A DNA stretch of 17,176 nucleotides from Pseudomonadota bacterium (GTDB lineage Bacteria; Pseudomonadota; Gammaproteobacteria; Steroidobacterales; Steroidobacteraceae), in contig JAEZCR010000143.1 in assembly GCA_023433465.1 (NCBI GenBank), positions 1-17,176 on the forward strand. The letters run 5' to 3'. The notes below the pieces were generated by a model. That model worked only from the letters and a program-made list of their open reading frames with translations. It did no database searches and was not told the DNA's origin. Below, piece by piece: positions 1-7,144 of this stretch. The position numbers and the translations under genes were made by a program. The first letter of the stretch is position 1. Each line of letters begins with the position of its first letter.

Positions 1-60
1 CCGGCGCGTGAGCTTGCCCTTGTTCGCCCAGGCCAGTGACTCGAACGTCGTCTGCTTCAT
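1..60 (-). CDS. IS5-type transposase, N-terminal fragment (cut by window edge)
   Basis: Reading the minus strand from an ATG at 60 gives twenty codons, starting MKQTTFESLAWANKGK and ending LTRR at the window edge. From memory, this resembles the N-terminus of IS5-family DDE transposases, which begin MKQ-T-F-x-SLA and continue with a TRRE-type motif and then the catalytic domain. The catalytic residues lie outside the window, so I cannot say whether the gene is intact. The upstream non-coding part (61 to about 123) would be the end of the insertion sequence, and it contains a strong hairpin. Any short, basic-rich N-terminus could match by chance; the assignment rests on twenty residues. Confidence 0.55.
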   Translation of the reverse strand, partial: MKQTTFESLAWANKGKLTRR

Positions 61-80
61 CGGCTAGCCCCCAAAACAAA

Positions 81-108
81 GTGCCCGCAGTATCGCACCT
101 GCGGGCAC
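81..108. repeat. Hairpin upstream of the transposase start
   Basis: GTGCCCGCAG (81-90) and CTGCGGGCAC (99-108) form a perfect 10-bp stem with an 8-nt loop, 20 bp ahead of the transposase ATG on the minus strand. Some insertion sequences are known to fold readthrough RNA so that an outside promoter cannot drive transposase translation; such a role here is inference. The hairpin lacks a T tract on either side, so a simple terminator is less likely. Confidence 0.5.
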
Positions 109-123
109 CTGTGCAGAGTCTCC

Positions 124-202
124 CTAGCAAAAGGGGTCAGTCATCATGTGCGTCATATTCTTTCTCAACGGTCGGGCCGCCAGGCCTGACCCCTTTTGCT
201 AG
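124..202. repeat. GGGGTCAG-type palindromic repeat (REP-like)
   Basis: The arm CTAGCAAAAGGGGTCAG (124-140) is repeated exactly in inverted orientation at 186-202, with a 45-nt spacer. One further base (123/203) also pairs. No reading frame across it looks like a protein. The GGGGTCAG core recalls dispersed palindromic repeats found in many proteobacterial genomes, which are thought to be mobilised by REP-associated tyrosine transposases. No such transposase gene is in this window. The element ends only 21 bp before the aldo/keto reductase start codon, so it lies in that gene's leader. Confidence 0.6.
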
Positions 203-206
203 GAAA

Positions 207-223
207 GGGGGGGGGCTGCCCCC
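207..223 (+). promoter_or_regulatory. G9 tract and hairpin over the ribosome binding site of the aldo/keto reductase
   Basis: Nine consecutive G residues (207-215) are followed by CTG and five C residues (219-223), which abut the ATG at 224. The G tract is the only candidate Shine-Dalgarno sequence. GGGGG (211-215) can pair with CCCCC (219-223) across a 3-nt loop. The ribosome binding site and the bases next to the start codon could therefore be mutually sequestered. Homopolymeric tracts of this kind can change length by slippage; that consequence is inferred, not seen. Confidence 0.4.
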
Positions 224-1216
224 ATGCTTCTACGCAAGTTAGGGCCGTTCGAGGTCACAGCGGTCGGATTCGGGTGCATGAATCTCTCGCATGCTTACGG
301 GCCGCCGCAGCCGCGTGACGTGGCGGAGCGCATGCTGCGGCGCGCGCTCGAGCTCGGCGTCACGCATTTCGATACGGCCTCACTCTATGGCTTCGGCATC
401 AACGAGGCGCTGGTCGGCGACGTGCTCGGTACACGACCAGACAATGTGATCGTCGCAAGCAAGTGCGGCCTGTTCGGCCGCGACGGCAAACGCGTGATGG
501 ACGGCCGGCCGGATGCCATTCGCGAAACCTGCGAGCTGTCGCTGCGGAGTCTGCGCACGGAGTGCATCGACCTGTACTACCTGCACCGCTGGGACCGTCG
601 CGTCCCGATCGAGGAATCGATCGGCGCGATGTCCGAGCTCGTGCGCGCGGGCAAGATCCGTGCGATCGGCGTTTCGGAGGTGTCGGCCGCGACGCTCCGG
701 CGCGCGCATGCGGTTCATCCGATCAGCGCGCTTCAATCCGAGTATTCGCTGTGGACGCGCAATCCCGAGATCGCGACTCTTGCCGCGTGCCGCGAACTCG
801 GCGCCACCTTCGTCGCGTTCAGCCCCTTGGGGCGCGGGTTCCTCGCGGGAAAGCAACGATCGACGGGCGATTTCGGCGAAGGCGACCTGCGTCGTGGCAT
901 GCCGCGCTTCCAGACCCCGAACTTCGAGGAAAACCTGCGGCTGCTTCCGGATCTCAGGGCCATCGCCGCCGAAGTCGGGGTCACGAACGCCCAGCTGGCG
1001 CTGGCCTGGATCCTCAACCGGGACCCCGGAACGCTGGTTATCCCCGGGACGACCCGGGACGCGCACCTGGTCGAGAACTTTGCTGCGGGTGGGATCAGTC
1101 TGCCCGCGGCAACGGTCGAAAAACTCGACCGGCTCATGGCACCGGGGAAGATCGCAGGAGCCCGGTACCCGCCTGCGACGCAGGTCGAAAATGACACGGA
1201 AGAATTTGGGCCTTAG
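224..1216 (+). CDS. Aldo/keto reductase
   Basis: A 330-residue cytoplasmic TIM-barrel oxidoreductase, expected to reduce aldehydes or ketones with NADPH. The full aldo/keto reductase catalytic tetrad is visible: Asp50 and Tyr55 (FDTASLY), Lys80 (ASK) and His121 (YYLHRWD). Further family motifs are GFGCMNLSHAYG near the N-terminus, GKIRAIGVSEVS (about 143-154), a SPLGRG loop near 200 and IPGTT near the C-terminus. Length is normal for the family. The start at 224 gives the usual MxxRKLGPFEV N-terminus and follows a G-rich binding site. The stop lies 28 bp before the fatty-acid desaturase on the same strand, so the two may be co-transcribed. The natural substrate cannot be told from sequence; members range from detoxifying to biosynthetic enzymes. 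Confidence 0.93.
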   Translation: MLLRKLGPFEVTAVGFGCMNLSHAYGPPQPRDVAERMLRRALELGVTHFDTASLYGFGINEALVGDVLGTRPDNVIVASKCGLFGRDGKRVMDGRPDAIRETCELSLRSLRTECIDLYYLHRWDRRVPIEESIGAMSELVRAGKIRAIGVSEVSAATLRRAHAVHPISALQSEYSLWTRNPEIATLAACRELGATFVAFSPLGRGFLAGKQRSTGDFGEGDLRRGMPRFQTPNFEENLRLLPDLRAIAAEVGVTNAQLALAWILNRDPGTLVIPGTTRDAHLVENFAAGGISLPAATVEKLDRLMAPGKIAGARYPPATQVENDTEEFGP

Positions 1217-1244
1217 CGCTTGAATCGTATAGCATTGTCCGTCT

Positions 1245-2336
1245 ATGCCGACCCCCACCACGAGTGATGCCGCGCGCTCCGATGCGCGCAAGACCGTCCG
1301 CGTCGTCATGCAGGAATACCTGCGCCGCGATTCCTTCCTTCCCGTGCTGCGTTTGCTAGCCGATCTCGCGTTCCTTGGAGCGTGCATCGCCGGCGCGTGC
1401 TACTTCGATGCCTGGTGGGCCAAGGCCCTCATGGTCATCCCCGGGTCGATCGCGATTGCGCGCCTGTTCGTGATCGGGCACGACGCCTGTCACGGTAGTT
1501 ATACGAAGTACGACTGGCTCAACAAGGTCATCGGCCGCATCGCCTTCCTGCCGTCGCTCACGCCGTTCTCGCTCTGGGATGTCGGCCACAACGTGGCGCA
1601 CCACGGCTTCACGAATCTCAAGGGCCGCGACCAGGTCTGGGTGCCGATGTCCGCGGAAGAGTGGCAGAACGCCTCGAAGACCCGCCGTGTCCTTGAGCGC
1701 ATCTACCGCTCGGGCTTCGGGCAAGGTCTCTACTACCTCATCGAGATGTGGTGGAAGAAGCTGATCCTGCCGACCAAGAAACACGTCGGCGTGCGCCGCG
1801 CGATCTTCTGGTGGGACAACGTGCTCGTGCTGAGCGTCGGGGCCCTCTGGATCACGGCGCTCGTGCTCTGGGCCATCTACGACAACCACTCGATCACGTG
1901 GACGCTGCTCGGTGGCTTCGTGCTGCCGTTCCTCGCGTTCAACTGCATCATGGGTTTCGTCATCTACGTGCAGCACACGCATCCGGAAGTCGCATGGTTC
2001 GACAAGCGCGACGAATGGCAGAAGCGCCTGGGCTTCATCACCACCACCGTGAACGTGGTCGTCCCGAAGCGCATGGGCCAGATCCTGCACGACATCCTCG
2101 AGCACGGCGCGCATCACGTGAACACGGGTGTGCCGCTGTATCGCCTGCGCGAGGCGCAGACCGCGCTGAAGAACGCGGTGCCGCAGCTCGCGCGCGTGTA
2201 CGTGCTGACGTGGAAGCGTTACTGGGCCACGGTTCGCGCCTGCAAGATCTACGACTACGCGAACCACCGCTGGCTGGATTTCAAGGGTCGCGTCACCGCG
2301 GCGCCCGTCTTCCCGGACGCCCTCCCGGCGGCCTGA
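1245..2336 (+). CDS. Membrane fatty acid desaturase
   Basis: A 363-residue integral-membrane di-iron desaturase that would introduce a double bond into an acyl chain using O2 and an electron donor. All three histidine boxes are present: HDACH (79-83), HNVAHH (115-120) and HGAHH (287-291). An additional QHTH (243-246) follows the second hydrophobic block. Hydrophobic segments lie around 37-55, 60-78, 195-212 and 220-242, as in the soluble-box/two-hairpin topology of the family. The pattern looks closest to omega-6/delta-12-type acyl-lipid desaturases, but regiospecificity cannot be assigned. No clear Shine-Dalgarno precedes the ATG. A TATAGC hexamer at 1228-1233 could be a -10 element giving a very short or leaderless transcript, although readthrough from the upstream reductase gene is equally plausible. 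It ends next to a palindromic repeat. Confidence 0.93.
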   Translation: MPTPTTSDAARSDARKTVRVVMQEYLRRDSFLPVLRLLADLAFLGACIAGACYFDAWWAKALMVIPGSIAIARLFVIGHDACHGSYTKYDWLNKVIGRIAFLPSLTPFSLWDVGHNVAHHGFTNLKGRDQVWVPMSAEEWQNASKTRRVLERIYRSGFGQGLYYLIEMWWKKLILPTKKHVGVRRAIFWWDNVLVLSVGALWITALVLWAIYDNHSITWTLLGGFVLPFLAFNCIMGFVIYVQHTHPEVAWFDKRDEWQKRLGFITTTVNVVVPKRMGQILHDILEHGAHHVNTGVPLYRLREAQTALKNAVPQLARVYVLTWKRYWATVRACKIYDYANHRWLDFKGRVTAAPVFPDALPAA

Positions 2337-2340
2337 ATAT

Positions 2341-2398
2341 TCGGGGACAGATTTATTTATCGACGATCTATATCGTCGATAAATAATTCTGTCCCCGA
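2341..2398. repeat. GGGGACAG palindromic repeat between convergent genes, probable bidirectional terminator
   Basis: The 27-nt arm beginning TCGGGGACAGATTTATTT (2341-2367) is matched by its inverted copy at 2372-2398 with one mismatch and a 4-nt loop. The arms are AT-rich inside, unlike the GC-rich surroundings, which suggests mobility. The element fills almost the whole gap between the desaturase stop (2336) and the LysR stop (2405). It could therefore end transcription from both sides. The GGGGACAGATTTATTT core is one I recall as a common dispersed repeat in proteobacteria; copy number here is unknown. Confidence 0.7.
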
Positions 2399-2404
2399 TT
2401 TCCC

Positions 2405-3328
2405 CTAACTCTCCTGGGCGAGCTTCGTGATGAGCTCGCGCAGCCACGCGTGCGCGGGATCCGTTTCGTGCCGCTTGTGCCATAGCAGCACTTCCTGCGT
2501 GCGCGGCACTTCGAAGGGCAGTGGGAGGATGCGGATCGGCAGCGCCTTGGAGTAGAGCTGCGCCACGCGTTCGGGCATCGTCGCGGCGAGCGTCGATCCG
2601 ACCAGCGCCAGGGGCAACTGCAACAGGCTGGGCAACGTCATGTGTACCTTGAGATCGATCTCGAGCAGGTGCCGCACAAGTTGGTCCGCGCTGCCCGTGT
2701 ATCCGCCCGGACGGCCGAACAGATGCCGAAGCGCGATGTATTTCTCGATCGTGAGCTCGTCGCCGACGCCCGGATGATCATTGCTCACGACGCATACCCA
2801 TTTGACCGGGCGCAGCGGCGTCGAGCGAATGTTGTCCGGATACGCGCGCAGGTCGAACAGCTGCAGGTTCTCGAGGCACAGGCACAGATCCGCCTCGCCG
2901 TATTCGAGCCGCGCGAGCGCCGTCGGCGAAATCATCTCGATGTGCAGATCGAGCTCGGGCGCGTCGGTCGCGAGTGTGCGCAGCAGCGAAGGCAGGACGC
3001 CCGGCACCGCTTCTTCGGACATGATCACCGTGAACTCGCGCCGCGCGGTCTTGGGATCGAAGACCGGCTGCGTTCCGAGCATCACCTGGATGCGCAGCAG
3101 CGCCTCGCGCACCGGCTCCACGAGCGAGATGCCGCGCGGGGTGAGCTCCATCTCGCGGCCGACGCGCACGAGCAACGGGTCGTTGAAGTACTCGCGTAGT
3201 TTGTGGAGCGCGGCGCTCATCGCCGGTTGTGACACGAACACGCGCTCGGCGGCGCGTGTGACGTTTCGTTCGCGCAGCAGCGCATCGAGCGCAATCAGCA
3301 GGTTGAGGTCGAAGCGGTTCAGTTGCAT
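2405..3328 (-). CDS. LysR-family transcriptional regulator, NodD-like
   Basis: A 307-residue DNA-binding regulator. The N-terminal winged helix (about residues 6-65) carries FDLNLLIALDALL, RNVTRAAERVFVSQPAMS and LREYFNDPLLVR. This is very like the NodD branch of LysR proteins, several of which respond to aromatic or flavonoid-like inducers. The effector-binding domain follows from about residue 92 to the end. The ATG at 3328 is preferred; a TTG at 3337 would add three residues. The start has no good Shine-Dalgarno. A TATGAT hexamer on the minus strand (3342-3337) could be a -10 box for a nearly leaderless transcript. The gene is divergent from TonB receptor 1, so that receptor and the genes after it are likely targets. 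The inducer is unknown. Confidence 0.92.
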   Translation of the reverse strand: MQLNRFDLNLLIALDALLRERNVTRAAERVFVSQPAMSAALHKLREYFNDPLLVRVGREMELTPRGISLVEPVREALLRIQVMLGTQPVFDPKTARREFTVIMSEEAVPGVLPSLLRTLATDAPELDLHIEMISPTALARLEYGEADLCLCLENLQLFDLRAYPDNIRSTPLRPVKWVCVVSNDHPGVGDELTIEKYIALRHLFGRPGGYTGSADQLVRHLLEIDLKVHMTLPSLLQLPLALVGSTLAATMPERVAQLYSKALPIRILPLPFEVPRTQEVLLWHKRHETDPAHAWLRELITKLAQES

Positions 3329-3520
3329 GGCGCGCAATCATAACGGAGGAGAGAACCGACTACGGGATTTCCCGCCGAGTTGAGGGCGTATTCCGCGTTG
3401 GTGGAGCCCTGCAGGGTGCATTGCGTTGTGATGATGCTACGAGGGGAAATGTGGTCGCGTCTTCGGGCGTCGCCCGCGTGCTCTCAAGGGGAAGCTACAA
3501 CTCGGCCACGGGAGTTCGCA
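3329..3520. promoter_or_regulatory. Divergent promoter region between LysR gene and TonB receptor 1
   Basis: This 192-bp gap separates two divergently transcribed genes and must hold both promoters. Two short palindromes stand out: CGGGA-TT-TCCCG at 3363-3374 and CCCTGCAGGG at 3407-3416. Either could be an operator for the LysR protein, although neither is a textbook T-N11-A box. I do not see a confident sigma-70 promoter towards the receptor. The open frame that extends upstream of 3521 has no signal-peptide character and is probably not translated. Confidence 0.35.
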
Positions 3521-6052
3521 ATGAACGAGCCACGACAGAAGCCAGTCATTTTCACCCGCCTTGGTTTGATTCTCGCAGGCGCCTTGAGCGTCATCGCCGC
3601 TCCACCCGCACTGGCGCAGACCGCGACGCAGGCGGAGACCGCCGGCCTCGAAGAAATCATCGTCACCGCGCGCTTCCGCGAGGAAAGCCTGCAGGAGACG
3701 CCGATCGCGATCACCGCGATCACCGCCGAGGAGCTCACGCAGCGCGGCATGCAGTCCGCCTACGAAGTCGCGTACACGGTGCCGAACGCGAGCCTTCGTC
3801 CCGCGCAAGCCGCATTCGGCGCGTCGATGACCGCGTACATCCGCGGCATCGGCCAGTACGACTTCCTGCCCGAGTTCGAGCCGGGCGTGGCTATCTACTT
3901 CGACGACATCCTGCACCCGGTGACCTTCGGTTCGATGGTCGACCTCATGGACCTGGAGCGCATTGAGGTGTTGCGCGGCCCGCAGGGCACCTTGTTCGGG
4001 CGCGGCTCGATCGGGGGCGCCATCCGCTACATCAGCAAGCCGCCGCAGGGCGACGAGACCGGCAACGTCAGCGTGACGTACGGCGACTTCAACCGCATCG
4101 ACCTGCGCGCGAGCTACGACTTCAAGTTGTCGGACACGGTGTTCGCGCGCATTTCGGGCATGTCGAAGAAGCGCGACGGCTACCAGAACGTCTACGACTT
4201 CGCATGCCGGTTCCCGCAACTCGCCGGTTACGGCGACGGCATCGGCGCGAGCGGTCCGGTGACGCCGGGCAGCGCCGCGGACAACGCGTTCGCGATTCCG
4301 CGCCGCACGCAGAACCGCGAAGCCAACTGCAAGATCGGCACGCAGGGTGGTGAGAACGTGACCGGCGCGCGCGCCGCGTTGCGCTTCGCGCCGAGCGAGA
4401 AGTTCGACCTGACGATCACCGGCCTGTACATGAACGATACGTCAGAGGCGCGCGCGGACTCGCTCGTGCACATCGGTCGCAACCCGATGACCGGCGCGCT
4501 GCCGGTGCCGTTCAACTTCTGGAGCGGCGCGGCGTCGTCGTTCGGCGTGCCCTTCGACGAGCGCTTCATTCCGGACAGCATCTACGAGACGTACGCGACC
4601 TACGACGACGCGGCCCAGGGAACGACGTTCAGCCCGCGGACGCAGTTCGAAGACAAGTCGCTCAGCGCGAAAGCCATCATCGGCTTCTCCGACAACCTGT
4701 CCCTCGAGTTGATCGGTTCGTACAGCGAGTTCGAAGGCCGCTTCGCCACCGACACCGACCAGTCGCCGCTCAACGCGCAGCTGGTCGACGGTATCCAGCT
4801 GGTCGAATCGAAGACGTTCGAAGCGCGCCTGAATGGCAGTGCGTTCGACAAGCTGGATTGGACCGTCGGCGCGTTCTGGTACAGCGGCGACTTCATCAAC
4901 TCGCAGCAGGTCATGATTCCGGCGTTCGTGCCGATGGGCCTGTTGGTCAACGGCCACAACCAGACGACGTCGGAGAACCTGTCCGGATTCGCGCACGGCA
5001 ATTTCCGGATCAGCGACAACTTCTCGCTGTCGGCGGGACTGCGTTACTCGACCGACCAGAAAGACGAGGACTTCGACAACTCGATCGTCGTGACGCAGCT
5101 CGACACCGACGAGAGCCGCGTCGACTGGAAGGTGAGCGCGGACTGGACCATCGCGCAGGGGTTCATGCTGTACGCGTCGGCCGCCACCGGCTACCGCCCG
5201 CAGGCGTTCAATCCGCGCCCGTTCCAACCGACGCAGTTCGTGCAGGTCGATGGCGAAGAGGCGACTTCGTATGAGCTCGGCCTCAAGAGCGATTTCGCGG
5301 ACAACCGCGTGCGCGTCAACCTGGCCGGCTTCTACGTCGACTACAACCAGCGCATCCTGCCGATCGGCGGCACGGAGTGCACGCTGATCAACCCGATGGG
5401 CCCGCCGCCGTACATCTACAACACGATTCCACCGGCGACCGGCACGCCGATCATCGACTCGCTCGGCCAGAGCTGCGCGGCGGTGACCTCGCGTACGTTC
5501 TACGCCAACATCCCGGCGACGATCACGGGCGCCGAGCTGGAAGTGCAGTTCGCGCCGATCGATGGAATGACGATCAGCGCGCAGTACGGCTATACGAACT
5601 TCGAGGGTGACGAGTTCGACGATCCCTCGCTGCTGGGCAATCCGCTCGTCACGCAGATCACGAGCGACAATCCGATCTACGTGCCGGAGGACAACTGGAG
5701 CGTGTCGTTCGCGCATCGGTTCAACGTCGGCGACAGCGGCAGCCTGACTCCTCGCCTCGACTACTTCGGTCAGAGCACGATCTGCACGGGCATCCGCACC
5801 AATCTTTCGGTGACCCAGATCGACACGACGGAAGCGCAGGCCTGCTCGGAGGCGTATGAGCTCCTCAACGCGCGCCTGGAATGGGCGAGCCCCGAGGACA
5901 GCTGGCGGCTCGCGATCGGCGCGACCAACCTGACCGACGAGGAGTACTTCCTCAACAAGTTCGACCTGTCCGCGTTCGGCCAGCCGACGGTGGAAGGCCA
6001 GCCGGGACGGCCGCGCGAGTGGTACATCCAGTTCACGCGGAATTTCAACTAA
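3521..6052 (+). CDS. TonB-dependent outer-membrane receptor 1
   Basis: An 843-residue outer-membrane barrel that would import a large ligand using TonB energy. Residues 1-32 form a signal peptide ending ALA before Gln33. A TonB-box-like LEEIIVTA lies at 43-50. The plug domain follows, with LQETPIAIT (57-65), YIRGIGQ and the conserved LRGPQGTLFGRGSIGGAI (151-168). The barrel ends with the aromatic C-terminus WYIQFTRNFN needed for assembly. The ATG at 3521 is chosen over the upstream frame because GGAG sits six bases before it and the signal peptide starts there. Extra loops around 230-290 and 635-680 contain paired cysteines. The closest relative visible here is receptor 2, with the same plug motifs and almost the same length. 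This receptor class takes up plant polymers, siderophores or aromatic/lipophilic compounds; the ligand is not predictable. Confidence 0.95.
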   Translation: MNEPRQKPVIFTRLGLILAGALSVIAAPPALAQTATQAETAGLEEIIVTARFREESLQETPIAITAITAEELTQRGMQSAYEVAYTVPNASLRPAQAAFGASMTAYIRGIGQYDFLPEFEPGVAIYFDDILHPVTFGSMVDLMDLERIEVLRGPQGTLFGRGSIGGAIRYISKPPQGDETGNVSVTYGDFNRIDLRASYDFKLSDTVFARISGMSKKRDGYQNVYDFACRFPQLAGYGDGIGASGPVTPGSAADNAFAIPRRTQNREANCKIGTQGGENVTGARAALRFAPSEKFDLTITGLYMNDTSEARADSLVHIGRNPMTGALPVPFNFWSGAASSFGVPFDERFIPDSIYETYATYDDAAQGTTFSPRTQFEDKSLSAKAIIGFSDNLSLELIGSYSEFEGRFATDTDQSPLNAQLVDGIQLVESKTFEARLNGSAFDKLDWTVGAFWYSGDFINSQQVMIPAFVPMGLLVNGHNQTTSENLSGFAHGNFRISDNFSLSAGLRYSTDQKDEDFDNSIVVTQLDTDESRVDWKVSADWTIAQGFMLYASAATGYRPQAFNPRPFQPTQFVQVDGEEATSYELGLKSDFADNRVRVNLAGFYVDYNQRILPIGGTECTLINPMGPPPYIYNTIPPATGTPIIDSLGQSCAAVTSRTFYANIPATITGAELEVQFAPIDGMTISAQYGYTNFEGDEFDDPSLLGNPLVTQITSDNPIYVPEDNWSVSFAHRFNVGDSGSLTPRLDYFGQSTICTGIRTNLSVTQIDTTEAQACSEAYELLNARLEWASPEDSWRLAIGATNLTDEEYFLNKFDLSAFGQPTVEGQPGRPREWYIQFTRNFN

Positions 6053-6128
6053 GGACTTTCCAGGCGCAGGCGCCACGAAGAAAACGCCGTCGAAGCGACG
6101 TCGTCCGCGAAAAAAATTGAGCGAGAAT

Positions 6129-6165
6129 GGGGCGTGGTTGGGAACAGCCGCGCCCCCTTTCTTTC
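6129..6165 (+). terminator. Terminator-like hairpin after TonB receptor 1
   Basis: GGGGCGTGG (6129-6137) can pair with CCGCGCCCC (6148-6156), with one G-U pair and a 10-nt loop. It is followed by the pyrimidine run CTTTCTTTC (6157-6165). It lies 76 bp after the receptor stop and only 5 bp before the GGAG of the SDR gene. It could end the receptor transcript or attenuate readthrough into the SDR. Confidence 0.45.
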
Positions 6166-6180
6166 AGGCGGGAGTGAGTC

Positions 6181-7068
6181 ATGCAGGATCTCAAGGACAA
6201 AGTGGCGTTCGTCACCGGCGGCGCGAGCGGCATCGGACTCGGCATCGCGAAGGCCATGGTGTCCGCCGGCATGAAGGTCGTGATCGCGGACGTGCGCGAC
6301 GATCACCTCGAGGACGCGAAGGCGTGGTTCCTCTCGCAGAAGCTCAGCCGTCGCGTGCGTACGATCAAGCTCGACGTCACCAACCGCAAGGCCTACGCAC
6401 GCGCCGCCGACAAGGCCGAGAAGGCGTTCGGCAGGATCCACGTGCTCGTGAACAACGCCGGCCTCGGGTTGTTAGGTACGATCGACAAGACGAGATTCGA
6501 CGACTGGGACTGGGGCCTCGACGTGATGATCGGCGGCGTCATCAACGGGATCCTGACCCTCCTGCCGCGCATCCGCGCGCACGGGGAGGGCGGCCACATC
6601 GTGAACACGTCGTCGATGGCGGCGATCGTTCCGATTCCGAACTGTTCCATCTACATCACGGCCAAGTCGGCGATGGTGGGACTGTCCGAATGCCTCGCGG
6701 GCGAGCTCGCGCCCGCCAACATCGGCGTGTCGGCGTTCTGTCCGGGGCCCGTGCAGTCGAACATCCGTGAGCTTGGGAAGCTGCGCCCGGAGAAATACAA
6801 GAAGGACACGGGGCTGGAGGAGTTCGAGAAGAAACTCGCGCAGCGGCCGACGAGCGAGCTGTGGATGGACGCGGTGGAGTGCGGGCAGCGCGTGGTGCGC
6901 GGCATCCAGCGCAACGACCTCTACATCTTCACGCACCCGGAGTTCAAGGCCGGCGCGCGCGAACGCTGCGAAAAGATCCTCGCGTCGTTCCCGGACGAGC
7001 CGATCAACGAGCCGCGCGCGGAGGCGATCAAGTTCCTGCTGTCGAATCCGATCTTCAACCGGAACTGA
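6181..7068 (+). CDS. Short-chain dehydrogenase/reductase (SDR)
   Basis: A 295-residue classical SDR with a Rossmann fold, oxidising an alcohol or reducing a ketone with a nicotinamide cofactor. The cofactor motif is TGGASGIG (12-19). Asp37 after the second strand (VIADV) predicts preference for NAD(H). NNAG lies at 91-94. The catalytic residues are Ser144/145 and Tyr158-x-x-x-Lys162 (YITAK), followed by the CPGPV loop. The C-terminal extension after about residue 230 (up to ...FLLSNPIFNRN) is longer than in the 250-residue minimal SDR and may shape the substrate site. The ATG has GGAG at 6171-6174, six bases upstream. It lies on the same strand as receptor 1 and the lipoprotein that follows (76-bp gap), so a role in converting the imported compound is likely but unproven. 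Confidence 0.93.
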   Translation: MQDLKDKVAFVTGGASGIGLGIAKAMVSAGMKVVIADVRDDHLEDAKAWFLSQKLSRRVRTIKLDVTNRKAYARAADKAEKAFGRIHVLVNNAGLGLLGTIDKTRFDDWDWGLDVMIGGVINGILTLLPRIRAHGEGGHIVNTSSMAAIVPIPNCSIYITAKSAMVGLSECLAGELAPANIGVSAFCPGPVQSNIRELGKLRPEKYKKDTGLEEFEKKLAQRPTSELWMDAVECGQRVVRGIQRNDLYIFTHPEFKAGARERCEKILASFPDEPINEPRAEAIKFLLSNPIFNRN

Positions 7069-7144
7069 CGGTTCGTCGCCGCCTTGCGACCTCTGATCGC
7101 CTGGCACTTGCACGCGTAAGTCGCGCTGGCCACTATCGCGGCCA

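Noticed and set aside
36..242. Open frame of 68 codons over the left-edge repeats
   Set aside because: It runs through the hairpin and palindrome arms, has serine/proline-rich composition without family character, and overlaps the aldo/keto reductase start.
3380..3520. Longer N-terminus for TonB receptor 1
   Set aside because: The extra 47 residues have no signal-peptide character and would bury the real signal peptide. GGAG sits six bases before the ATG at 3521.
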